Shown piece after piece: positions 7,809 to 15,563 of a stretch of DNA of 41,667 nt. A program made the position numbers and the translations under genes. This DNA comes from a virus: positions 1-41,667 of the IMG/VR virus record IMGVR_UViG_3300047548_000780, one strand, 5' to 3'. Numbering within the stretch: the first letter of the stretch is position 1; every line of letters begins with the position of its first letter. The notes under the pieces were generated by a model. It was not told where the DNA came from. It was given only the letters and a program-made list of their open reading frames with translations, and made no database searches.

Positions 7809-8981
7809 TTAAGCTTGTGTAGCAACTGCAACTACATCCCAGAAAGTATCTTGAGAGTTATAAACCAAACCTATGTAAATAACTTTACTTGCAGTTGTTG
7901 TAGTAGGTAAAGCCGTACCGATAACTCTATACCCGCCGCTAGTAGTTGTCCAAGTAAGTGCACGGGCAGTGCCGTTGTCTTTAATGCGTAAGGTTAACTT
8001 TTGACCGTCTTTACCGGCTGCAGGAGCTGCAAATGTGGCTGCTACAGCTAGAGCTGTTACACTATATTGCGCAACTGTAATATCGGGGGTAATTGTAGAC
8101 GATGAAGCTATGCTTGCAGTACCTGCATATAACCCTACACCTGGTACTCGTAGTTTGGTAATACTTGCATTACCAAAAGTAATCTCATTGCTTACTGAAT
8201 CAGTAGTAGACGATGCGTTATATCCAATAATAATATTATTAGAACCGCTGTTTAAGTTATTAGTACCAGCGTTAGCGGCATTTCTGCCAATAACGACGTT
8301 ATTCGAACCTGAGCCAATATACTGACCAGCTTCAAAACCAATTGCAATATTAGCACCACCACCGCCAGTATTTCTAAGAGTATTTTGTCCAATAGCAATA
8401 TTACTGCTGCCTGTATTATCTCTTAGACACTCAATACCTATACCGATATTGCCATTACCTGTAGATAAGTTAAGTCCAGCATACTTACCTAATAAAAGGT
8501 TGTCATTGCCAGTTGTGACTGCTTTACCGGCCCAGTAACCTAAGAATACATTGGTTTCGCCATTACTCAAACCATATCCAGACTGATAGCCAATGGCAAT
8601 GTTACCAAAACCAGTGCCGCTTGAAGCCCCGTATAAAGCATATTGACCAATACCAATGTTATCTGAGCCTGGTGCCCTATAACCTGATTGTATGCCAAGA
8701 AAAACATTTCGACTACCTGTAGCGCTGTTTCCAGCACCGTAGCCAATTCCTACAGTATATCCGCCAGTTGTTATTGAATTTAGTGTTTGATACCCAATGG
8801 CAACATTTCCCTCTCCGCTAATGCTACCATTTCCAGCGTTTTGTCCTAATGCTATTGTCCAAGGAGTTGTACTTTGCGTTACACCTGTTAGAGAGGTAGT
8901 AGGCACAGCATTACCGTTAATAGTAACGCTGCCACCTACACCACTAATGTCGTTTGTTTGATGATTGATTGTAATCGACAT
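7809..8981 (-). CDS. Tail fibre with YadA-like head repeats
   Basis: This 390-residue protein has about fourteen turns of a 14-17 residue repeat of the type NVAIGYQTLNS / NIGIGQYALYG / NNVVIGRNAA, residues about 45-265. This is the left-handed parallel beta-roll seen in YadA-type trimeric adhesin heads. After the repeats comes a SNEITFGNASITKLRVPGVG segment that is paralogous to one in the 1150-residue fibre, then a beta-rich C-terminal domain (about 300-390). Trimeric fibre is the likely form. It follows a 98-residue gene after 3 bases and probably contributes to receptor binding. Confidence 0.78.
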   Translation of the reverse strand: MSITINHQTNDISGVGGSVTINGNAVPTTSLTGVTQSTTPWTIALGQNAGNGSISGEGNVAIGYQTLNSITTGGYTVGIGYGAGNSATGSRNVFLGIQSGYRAPGSDNIGIGQYALYGASSGTGFGNIAIGYQSGYGLSNGETNVFLGYWAGKAVTTGNDNLLLGKYAGLNLSTGNGNIGIGIECLRDNTGSSNIAIGQNTLRNTGGGGANIAIGFEAGQYIGSGSNNVVIGRNAANAGTNNLNSGSNNIIIGYNASSTTDSVSNEITFGNASITKLRVPGVGLYAGTASIASSSTITPDITVAQYSVTALAVAATFAAPAAGKDGQKLTLRIKDNGTARALTWTTTSGGYRVIGTALPTTTTASKVIYIGLVYNSQDTFWDVVAVATQA

Positions 8982-8984
8982 CTA

Positions 8985-9281
8985 TCAAACTCCTATACTG
9001 CCTGCCAAATCAGGTTGTTGCATTAACCAAGCATAGCATTTTGCTAAAAAAGTATCTCCGGTCTGAGCTTCTACTTCCGCTAGTGGTGCATTATAGCGTC
9101 TGAAGTCTACCTCGCGAATTTCATCATGCACAGGCTGGGTTGCATACCCTGAAATATCAATCATTACCGTATGTTTAGGTTCACCGCGTTGACGAGACAC
9201 TAGTGCGGTTGCAATTCTGAAGTAAGCTCCTGTAAAAGGCACGCCGAATTGTGAGTTTTGAATATTTGTTTGAATTGCCAT
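8985..9281 (-). CDS. Small protein between fibre genes, unknown
   Basis: This 98-residue soluble protein has mixed secondary structure. It contains TNIQNSQFGVPFTGAYFRIATA and a helical C-terminal half. It is tightly linked (10-base gap before, 3-base gap after) to two YadA-repeat fibre genes. Small proteins of this kind next to fibre genes can be adaptors or fibre accessory subunits. No function can be shown from sequence. Confidence 0.6.
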   Translation of the reverse strand: MAIQTNIQNSQFGVPFTGAYFRIATALVSRQRGEPKHTVMIDISGYATQPVHDEIREVDFRRYNAPLAEVEAQTGDTFLAKCYAWLMQQPDLAGSIGV

Positions 9282-9291
9282 TTATATCTCC

Positions 9292-12200
9292 TTAGGCGTA
9301 AGTTACTTCTGCTGTATCAACAGTAGCTACCCAGCGAATATTTGTTGCAGCAGCACCTGTTACAGTGATAGCTAAACTACCGTTTGTAGTGTCTGCCGAT
9401 AGTGCTATGGTCCAGCCAGGTACGTTTGAAAGCACAGTTAATGCACTGTTTACTAGTACAGTGGCAGCAGCAGAACCTTCTCTGCGAATTAATCCATCTA
9501 TTTTCCAAGCTGCTGAAGCTGTTCCAGCCGAGGACTGCTGACGAGCAACGACCATTCCTGTGAAGGCAATAGCTTCTCCATTTACAAGTGTAAGCTGGTT
9601 TGCTGCTGACTGAGCACCGCCATCTAGTGTAAGTACGGTTGCTGTTGCATCTGCTGTTTGACGGCGCAATACATGCTTACCAGCCTGTGCATCACCGTTT
9701 GCAGCAAATCTACCAGAGGCATATGAAAACTTACCATATTCATTAGCCACTGAGCGACTTCCAAAAGCGTTAGAGTAGTCTCCAGCAGCAGTGTTATTGT
9801 CTCCAACGGCTACAGCAGCTCTTCCAGAAGCTGTTGTAGTACCTAGATCACCTGTACCAATAGCCAAAGCTGAAATACCTGACGCTGTTGCTAAGGCCCC
9901 AAATGCTTGTGCTCTATTTGCGGAAGCATTAGTTAGGTATCCGACCGCATTAGAGCCAGTTCCAGTGGCTCTTGATACCCAACCAATTGCAATAGAATTT
10001 TGACCTGATGCTCCATAACTTGTAGTATTATTACTAACAGCCGCAGCAAAACTGTCCACACCACTTGCACGAGAACCACCAATTGCAATAGCCCCTTGAG
10101 CTACTGCTTGTGAGCCAGCGTAGTTAGAATCACAGCCTAATGCTATTGATGGTTTAGCTGTTGCTCCAGCGTTTAATCCTACAGCAGTAGCGTAATCGGC
10201 AGTAGCAGATGCATTTCCACCAATAGCTACCGTAGAATCTCCTGTGGCAGTTGGTCGCGTAAATCCTCCAGCCAAAGACTCTGCATATAAGCTGAAACGC
10301 TTTGCCGAGATTAATTTCCAGTTAGTGCCGTCGGATACAATATGAGCACCTTGGTTATGTCTAAGTATTAATGTATCTAAGTTATCTATGGTTTCTGAAC
10401 CGGCTGGGTCAATAGTTACGTTTCCAGAACCTGTGTTCCATAGGTAACAATAAAATCCAGCCCCTAGAGTAGCTGCTGATGTTAGTGATACTGTAAAAGT
10501 ATTGGCAGTAAGATTAATTACTTTACCTAAATCTCCAGCCACTACCGTATAAGTCCAGTTTTGACTATTAATGCTAAGAGCAGTTGGGCCTCCGGCACTA
10601 CCACTACTAGCTGAGGTAACCCTGCCTTTAGCGTCTACGGTAATATTTGCATTAGTATAGCTGCCTGCTGTCACTCCGCTGTTTGCAAGTGTGGTAGTAA
10701 TTGCTGTGCTACCACTACCGCTAACATCACCACTTAGTGTAATCGTTTGGTTAGCAGTAAGTGGTAGTGTGCTACTAGTCCAGTCTACACCAAGTCCAGG
10801 AATTCGGAATCTTGTTATAGCAGCATTACCTAAAGTAATCTCAAAAGATGCTGTTGATGACGAAGGTTCAGCAGCATTACCAATAATAATGTTTTGATTG
10901 CCGCTAGTTAAGTTAACGCTGCCGGACGATCCTGCTCTATTTCCTATTAAAGTATTATAAGAACCTGTTACCTCTTGCCCAGCTCGACTACCAAATATTG
11001 TGTTAAACTCTCCAGCGGTTAAACTGAAACCAGCATAAGTTCCGACTGCCGTGTTATGTTGACCATACTGTAGGGAATACAGCGACTGGTATCCTATGGC
11101 TATACAGTAGTTGCCGTTTTGATTCGTGCTATTAGCAAAACCAAAAGCTTGGTGCCCAATACCTACAGAGTATGCTGCGGACGATCGTCGCCCTGTTTGT
11201 GCACCGATAAATACGGTACCAGTATTTTGAACGTACTGTCCCGCACCATACCCAATAAGCACAGTATAATCATAACTACCTGCAGTACCTGTACCAGCAT
11301 TTGAGCCTATAACAACGTTAGCTGTTCCACTAATAGTTTGATACCTTAAAGCATTATAACCAATGGCTACATTGTCAGAGCTTTGTGTGGCGGAATTAAG
11401 GGCCTGATATCCAATTGCTGTATTGTAATTACCTAAAAACTGGTTTAAACTTGTTCCGGCACCATACCCAAGTGCTACAGTGTATGGTCCAGCACTACTA
11501 GTTACACCTGTTAAAGAAGTTACTGAACCACTACTAGCTGCCGTAATCCGGCCTTTTGAGTCCACGGTTATATTAGCTAAACTATACGTACCGGCAGTAA
11601 CACCACTATTTGCTAGCGTGGCTGCGCCTGTTACATTTGCGGTACCATCAAAGCTACCGCTTGTGTATGTAACGTCACCAGTTAAACTGATTGTTCGACC
11701 AGTAACAAGTTGTGATGCACTACCTACACCTGTTACTGCGCTTGGGGCTACGTTTTTCCAGTAAGCATTAGCACTATCATACTGTAGTAGGTTGTTATTT
11801 GCTACGCTGCTAATATTTACATTATGGAGTTCATCTAGTTCCCAGCCGTTGTTGATATTAATAAAGATACGGCCGCTACTTGCATTTACATGCAACACCC
11901 AGCCAATGAATACTGTGTGAGCAGGAGCACTTGGCCGAGTTGCCGTTAAGGCGCCAGCTGTTTGCGATAAGTATACAGGTGCACCTGCTGTGAATCCACT
12001 AGTATTTAAACCATTTACTACACCAAAAGTAGATACAAAGCCTTCTGCTCCATTTGCAATATCTTCTGTAGCAATACCTAACGTAGCTGCGCTAAGAGGC
12101 TCGCTGTCTGCATCCGCCAACACAACGCTAGGGCGCTGGCCTTGAGCACCCGCCACGGCAACTACACTACCATTTGTGATAGTTGCTCCAGTGCCGTTAT

Positions 12201-12744
12201 AAACACGTACAACGTTTTCTTGGCCAATCTGTAGATTTACATTGCCACCACTCAACCCTAGTGTAGCTGTGCCTTCACCAGCATCCCAAGTAATGCGACC
12301 TACTCCACTTGCAGCACCTGCAGCCGTATCAAGCTGTACGTAATCGCTGGTAACGTTTGCTACATCAAGAGCACCTGCGTCGCTAAGAGTAGCGGTACTG
12401 TTTTGAATCAGTTTACCTGTTGTACCATCAAAGCGAACTAAAGCATTATCAGTACTGCTAGCAGGGCCACTAACGTCGCCTGCACCAGCAGCAGTAGAAT
12501 TTTGCCACTTACCTGTACTACTGTTATAAGTTAAGTTTTGTCCGTTAGTAGGGGAAGTAATAGCAACATCGCCCAAACCAGAAAGATTACCAGCACCAAT
12601 AGTAATAATATTATCACTACCGTCACGTGTATAAAGCTTTTTGTCGGCAGTATTCATAGCTATTTCATACTGCTCAATATTAGCGGTTGTTGGTGGTGTA
12701 TTAGGTAACGCCGAGCGTCTTGGTTTAATTTTTGCTGTTGCCAT
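9292..12744 (-). CDS. Giant tail fibre protein with YadA-like repeats
   Basis: This 1150-residue fibre has an N-terminal module of about residues 1-55 (ANIEQYEIAMNTADKKLYTRDGSDNII). That module resembles the virion-binding N-terminus of phage fibres such as major tropism determinants. A beta-rich domain with VVRVYNGTGATITNG covers about 185-300. Next come GRTISLTGDVTYTSGSFDG repeats, YadA-like AIGYQAL repeats (about 430-650), and a second array of AVGLNAGA repeats (about 860-1010). The C-terminal beta domain ends TNIRWVATVDTAEVTYA. The ribosome site AGGAG follows a hairpin. Likely a trimeric receptor-binding fibre. Confidence 0.8.
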   Translation of the reverse strand: MATAKIKPRRSALPNTPPTTANIEQYEIAMNTADKKLYTRDGSDNIITIGAGNLSGLGDVAITSPTNGQNLTYNSSTGKWQNSTAAGAGDVSGPASSTDNALVRFDGTTGKLIQNSTATLSDAGALDVANVTSDYVQLDTAAGAASGVGRITWDAGEGTATLGLSGGNVNLQIGQENVVRVYNGTGATITNGSVVAVAGAQGQRPSVVLADADSEPLSAATLGIATEDIANGAEGFVSTFGVVNGLNTSGFTAGAPVYLSQTAGALTATRPSAPAHTVFIGWVLHVNASSGRIFININNGWELDELHNVNISSVANNNLLQYDSANAYWKNVAPSAVTGVGSASQLVTGRTISLTGDVTYTSGSFDGTANVTGAATLANSGVTAGTYSLANITVDSKGRITAASSGSVTSLTGVTSSAGPYTVALGYGAGTSLNQFLGNYNTAIGYQALNSATQSSDNVAIGYNALRYQTISGTANVVIGSNAGTGTAGSYDYTVLIGYGAGQYVQNTGTVFIGAQTGRRSSAAYSVGIGHQAFGFANSTNQNGNYCIAIGYQSLYSLQYGQHNTAVGTYAGFSLTAGEFNTIFGSRAGQEVTGSYNTLIGNRAGSSGSVNLTSGNQNIIIGNAAEPSSSTASFEITLGNAAITRFRIPGLGVDWTSSTLPLTANQTITLSGDVSGSGSTAITTTLANSGVTAGSYTNANITVDAKGRVTSASSGSAGGPTALSINSQNWTYTVVAGDLGKVINLTANTFTVSLTSAATLGAGFYCYLWNTGSGNVTIDPAGSETIDNLDTLILRHNQGAHIVSDGTNWKLISAKRFSLYAESLAGGFTRPTATGDSTVAIGGNASATADYATAVGLNAGATAKPSIALGCDSNYAGSQAVAQGAIAIGGSRASGVDSFAAAVSNNTTSYGASGQNSIAIGWVSRATGTGSNAVGYLTNASANRAQAFGALATASGISALAIGTGDLGTTTASGRAAVAVGDNNTAAGDYSNAFGSRSVANEYGKFSYASGRFAANGDAQAGKHVLRRQTADATATVLTLDGGAQSAANQLTLVNGEAIAFTGMVVARQQSSAGTASAAWKIDGLIRREGSAAATVLVNSALTVLSNVPGWTIALSADTTNGSLAITVTGAAATNIRWVATVDTAEVTYA

Positions 12745-12755
12745 TAATTTCTCCT

Positions 12756-12771
12756 GCCTATAGCGATAGGC
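12756..12771 (-). promoter_or_regulatory. Hairpin just upstream of fibre ribosome site
   Basis: On the minus strand the stem GCCTAT, loop CGCT, stem ATAGGC lies one base before AGGAG of the 1150-residue fibre. Its arms repeat the inner part of the terminator stem 21 bases upstream. It may stabilise the processed mRNA end or influence ribosome access. Confidence 0.5.
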
Positions 12772-12780
12772 GTTTTGTGG

Positions 12781-12812
12781 ATTTTTAAAAATGGGCCTAT
12801 AGAGATAGGCCC
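12781..12812 (-). terminator. Intrinsic terminator after 453-residue fibre
   Basis: On the minus strand an 8-bp perfect stem GGGCCTAT / ATAGGCCC with a 4-base loop is followed by ATTTTTAAAAAT. It starts 6 bases after the stop codon of the fibre gene. The short U-run suggests partial termination. Confidence 0.75.
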
Positions 12813-12818
12813 TTTATA

Positions 12819-14180
12819 TTAAGAAGCGTAAATTCCGCCATCAACTTGGCTGAGGGACACCGCACCAGCGCTAACACTGAAGTTTGTGCTATCAAAGCTG
12901 GCTAAACCAACTTGTGCAGTAGTAGCAATCTGAATGCTTGTATTGCCGGCAGCAGTTAAACGACCCTTGCCGTCAACGGTAAAAGTAGCGACCTGAGTAG
13001 CGCTGCCATAGCTGCCAGCTGTTACTGCGGTATTTGCTAGCGTAGCTGTACCTGTTACGTTTGCAGTGCCGTCAAAGCTACCGCTTGTGTACGTAACATC
13101 GCCGGTTAAACTGATTGTACGGCCGGTTGCTAAGGCAGTTGCTGTACTTGCGTTACCTGTTAAGGCACCTGTTACGTTACCGTATACGCGGCCAACGTTT
13201 AAGTCCTTGTTTAGATTCCAGCGGTCATCGGCACTTGTATATGTTAGTGTAGCTGCGGTAGCTGGGCCTGCAACTGTTAAACCTGCTCCGTTAGCTTGTG
13301 CAGCAGTAGTAGCGTTTTTAGCAACTGTAATATTTAGGTCAGCAACTTCTACAGTGGTCGAGTTAACTGTTGTAGTTACGCCTTGAACCGTTAAGTTACC
13401 TGCAATAACAACTGTACCTGTATCATCGCCGTGTGCAGCAGGGTCGATAGTGAAAGTGCTAGGGCCGCGTAGGTATCCAGTTAGTGTTGCATTGTTAAAT
13501 GTTACGTCGCTGGTCGTAGCAACTGCTTGACCGATAGCAAAACTTACTTGGTTGTTAGTAACAGTTGTAGTTACACCTGTACCGCCTACAAATGTAAGTG
13601 TGTCGGTACCAAGTGCAACTGCATCCGTACCTGTTCCACCAGCAATATTTAAAGTAGTGCTAATTGTTGCAGTTGAAACTGCGGTTACTAAACCCTTAGC
13701 ATTTACAGTAACTACTGGAATCGCTGTGCTACTTCCGTAAGTGCCTACATTGGTATTAACAGTAGCTAAGGTTGCCGTGCCGGTTACGTTACCGGTGCCG
13801 TCAAAGCTACCACTTGTATATGTAACATCACCGGTTAAGCTAATTGTGCGGGCAGTTTGAAGTGCAGTTGCTGTGCTAGCGTTTCCACTTAGTGTGCCGG
13901 TGATTGTGCCTGCGTTAAAGTTGCCGCTGGCATCACGCTTTACAATAGTGTTGGCAGTGTTTGCATTTGTTGCTGCACTTACCATATCGGTAAAGTACTT
14001 ACCGCCAATTACAACGTGGTTTGCCGCATTACCGCTAGTTTCTGTACCCATACCAATGTACAGGCGATCTCCACCATTACTACCGTTATCAGCAAGTGCG
14101 CTGTAGGCTAATTCGCCGGCAGCTAGTGTGCTTGGATTACCGGCAACTGTGGAACGTTTGATTCTGATAATAGAAGCCAT
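12819..14180 (-). CDS. Tail fibre protein
   Basis: This 453-residue protein opens with MASIIRIKRSTVAGNPSTLAAGELAYSALA, an N-terminal fibre module (tropism-determinant-like) that attaches fibres to the tail tip. GGDRLYIGMGTETSG follows, then low-complexity beta repeats. The segment RTISLTGDVTYTSGSFDG occurs twice (about residues 110 and 350) and again in the 1150-residue fibre. A beta-rich central domain (about 230-330) separates them. The C-terminus (AGAVSLSQVDGGIYAS) is short, without a chaperone domain. A terminator directly follows the stop codon. Confidence 0.78.
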   Translation of the reverse strand: MASIIRIKRSTVAGNPSTLAAGELAYSALADNGSNGGDRLYIGMGTETSGNAANHVVIGGKYFTDMVSAATNANTANTIVKRDASGNFNAGTITGTLSGNASTATALQTARTISLTGDVTYTSGSFDGTGNVTGTATLATVNTNVGTYGSSTAIPVVTVNAKGLVTAVSTATISTTLNIAGGTGTDAVALGTDTLTFVGGTGVTTTVTNNQVSFAIGQAVATTSDVTFNNATLTGYLRGPSTFTIDPAAHGDDTGTVVIAGNLTVQGVTTTVNSTTVEVADLNITVAKNATTAAQANGAGLTVAGPATAATLTYTSADDRWNLNKDLNVGRVYGNVTGALTGNASTATALATGRTISLTGDVTYTSGSFDGTANVTGTATLANTAVTAGSYGSATQVATFTVDGKGRLTAAGNTSIQIATTAQVGLASFDSTNFSVSAGAVSLSQVDGGIYAS

Positions 14181-14192
14181 ATTCTATTCCTT

Positions 14193-14447
14193 TTAAAATT
14201 CACCGCAATCAACCTGCTGCTGATTCAGTAGTGTTTTTGATATCCATTTTTGTGAGTTAGTGTCGTACACCAACACACTGCCGCTTGTTAAGCTGCTTAA
14301 ATTTACGTCCTCAAGCTCTGCAATAGTAGAAGCGCCTCGATCACCTTTTGGGCCAAGTAGTCCAGTTACTATTACTTCGCGAGTTTCTGGTTGGGAAACT
14401 ACTACTTGTGTTTCCGTGACCAATACTTTTTCTACTTCTGCTGTCAT
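14193..14447 (-). CDS. Short collagen-like hinge/fibre accessory protein
   Basis: This 84-residue protein has a beta-rich N-terminus, a short collagen-like run of G-x-y triplets (GLLGPKGDRGAS, about residues 29-40), and a C-terminal half with SGSVLVYDTNSQKWISKTLL. The latter motif is common in phage fibre linkers. It overlaps the upstream gene by one base and lies 12 bases before a fibre gene. A hinge or connector role between tail tip and fibres is inferred. Confidence 0.62.
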   Translation of the reverse strand: MTAEVEKVLVTETQVVVSQPETREVIVTGLLGPKGDRGASTIAELEDVNLSSLTSGSVLVYDTNSQKWISKTLLNQQQVDCGEF

Positions 14448-15031
14448 TATCTGGTCACCTCGCGAACTAAGGTAATGCTGCCAGAAGCTAGTGCAGTTAC
14501 TTCACCACCACTAATTAATTCCAAATCATACACAGCCGCCTTAAACGTAAATGTTTGAGTAGTTTCGTCTGGTATATACATGGTGATAGTTTTTGCCACA
14601 TTGTCTAGCAATATGCCACCATTTTCTGTGGTTAGACTGTGCAGTACGGTATCGCTATCTAGCTTAGCGCGAATCTGCATACGTGCAGTGTATCCAGTAA
14701 GCTGAACTGGCTGATTGTACTCTAACACGCCGCCGCTAGTGTAGGCGGTGAAGCCAAGACTATTAATCTGGTTTAGGGTAACTGTATCCGTTGTTTTATC
14801 GGTAACAGTTTGATAATCTAGTTGGTTAATTTCTTTCATACCGCCGGCACCAACCACCTTAACGCGCCAGCCTAGTGGAGCAGCGTGATTGGCTGCTGTA
14901 ATTACCACGGGTGCGCTTTTTGTAATATTTGTAATTGGTACGTATACTTTTGTAGACGATTCCCAACGCAATACTTGACGAAAAGTGCTGCCCTGATATA
15001 TTTTTAAATTTAATTTAACTGGTGAAGTCAT
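14447..15031 (-). CDS. Probable tail-tip/fibre-base structural protein
   Basis: This 194-residue beta-rich protein has LKIYQGSTFRQVLRW near the N-terminus, PVQLTGYTARMQIRAKLDSD in the middle and YDLELISGG...GSITLVREVTR at the end. That pattern recurs in phage proteins at the base of fibres, some of which resemble BppU-type N-terminal baseplate domains. It overlaps the collagen-like gene by one base. A structural role at the fibre attachment site fits its place. The exact function is not proven. Confidence 0.6.
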   Translation of the reverse strand: MTSPVKLNLKIYQGSTFRQVLRWESSTKVYVPITNITKSAPVVITAANHAAPLGWRVKVVGAGGMKEINQLDYQTVTDKTTDTVTLNQINSLGFTAYTSGGVLEYNQPVQLTGYTARMQIRAKLDSDTVLHSLTTENGGILLDNVAKTITMYIPDETTQTFTFKAAVYDLELISGGEVTALASGSITLVREVTR

Positions 15032-15033
15032 AA

Positions 15034-15378
15034 TTAAACCTTTCTTCTGGAAGTTGCTTGTCGCAACACGCTAACTTCATCAGTTAGGGCCGTGATCTCA
15101 GTTTGTAGACGTTGATTTTCTACGGTCAAGTTCTGCAGCTGCTTGTTAAGCTGTATAATTTCTTGGTGGAGCCTTCCCAGCTCCTCGCTAAGAGCCGTAT
15201 TCTGCTGGCTCATACGCTCCAGCTCAGACTGCATAAGAACTATTATATTAGTTTCTGCGCTAGTCGCTCGCCAATCTTTCAATAGTTTCTGAGCACCGAC
15301 GCTAACACCAATAACTGCTAAAGCAACCACTCCTAGTACTTGAATAATTTGTTCTGCGCTTACTTCAAACATTCGCAT
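15034..15378 (-). CDS. Membrane-anchored leucine-zipper protein
   Basis: This 114-residue protein has an N-terminal membrane span (about residues 10-28, IIQVLGVVALAVIGVSVGA). A long coiled coil follows (about 45-108) with regular Leu/Ile heptads, and the C-terminus is basic (RRKV). It is the first gene behind the strong promoter at 15495-15523, with an AAGGAG ribosome site near the ATG. It resembles the membrane coiled-coil proteins often found near phage lysis genes. Its function is unknown. Confidence 0.65.
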   Translation of the reverse strand: MRMFEVSAEQIIQVLGVVALAVIGVSVGAQKLLKDWRATSAETNIIVLMQSELERMSQQNTALSEELGRLHQEIIQLNKQLQNLTVENQRLQTEITALTDEVSVLRQATSRRKV

Positions 15379-15479
15379 AACTCCTTGCTAGTAGCAGTTT
15401 ATATTATTAAAACTAATGGTTTATTACTTTCTGTGATCTATTAGAGCAAAGCTCTTGTCAAGAAAATTTTTAAACACCT

Positions 15480-15506
15480 CTGTGATTCTTGTATATTATA
15501 TCACAG
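15480..15506. promoter_or_regulatory. Operator-like inverted repeat over the promoter
   Basis: CTGTGAT (15480-15486) and ATCACAG (15500-15506) form a 7-bp inverted repeat with 13 bases between them, straddling the -10 box and expected start point of the promoter at 15495-15523. A third CTGTGAT lies at 15431-15437 in the leader. This looks like a repressor or activator site. The spacing does not fit CRP. Confidence 0.45.
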
Positions 15507-15523
15507 GGGCAGGCAGTTGTCAA
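15495..15523 (-). promoter_or_regulatory. Consensus sigma70 promoter for fibre/lysis genes
   Basis: On the minus strand, TTGACA (15523-15518), a 17-base spacer and TATAAT (15500-15495) match the consensus exactly, and TGA before the -10 gives an extended -10. The start point should be near 15488. It lies just after a terminator and drives the 114-residue gene and the genes downstream. Confidence 0.85.
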
Positions 15524-15526
15524 CAT

Positions 15527-15556
15527 AAAAAAATACCCAGCCACAAGGACTGGGTA
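15527..15556 (-). terminator. Intrinsic terminator after S74 fibre gene
   Basis: On the minus strand the stem TACCCAG / CTGGGTA (7 bp, 9-base loop) is followed by a run of seven or eight T. It lies 7 bases beyond the stop codon of the S74 fibre gene and ends the tail-tip transcript. Confidence 0.85.
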
Positions 15557-15563
15557 CTTTAAT

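Noticed and set aside
9292-14180. Possible diversity-generating retroelement target in fibres
   Set aside because: The N-terminal modules resemble tropism determinants, but no reverse transcriptase, template repeat or variable-repeat pair is visible in the window.
15480-15506. CRP-type site at TGTGA...TCACA
   Set aside because: The arms are separated by far more than the six bases of a CRP site. It is kept only as an operator-like repeat for an unknown factor.
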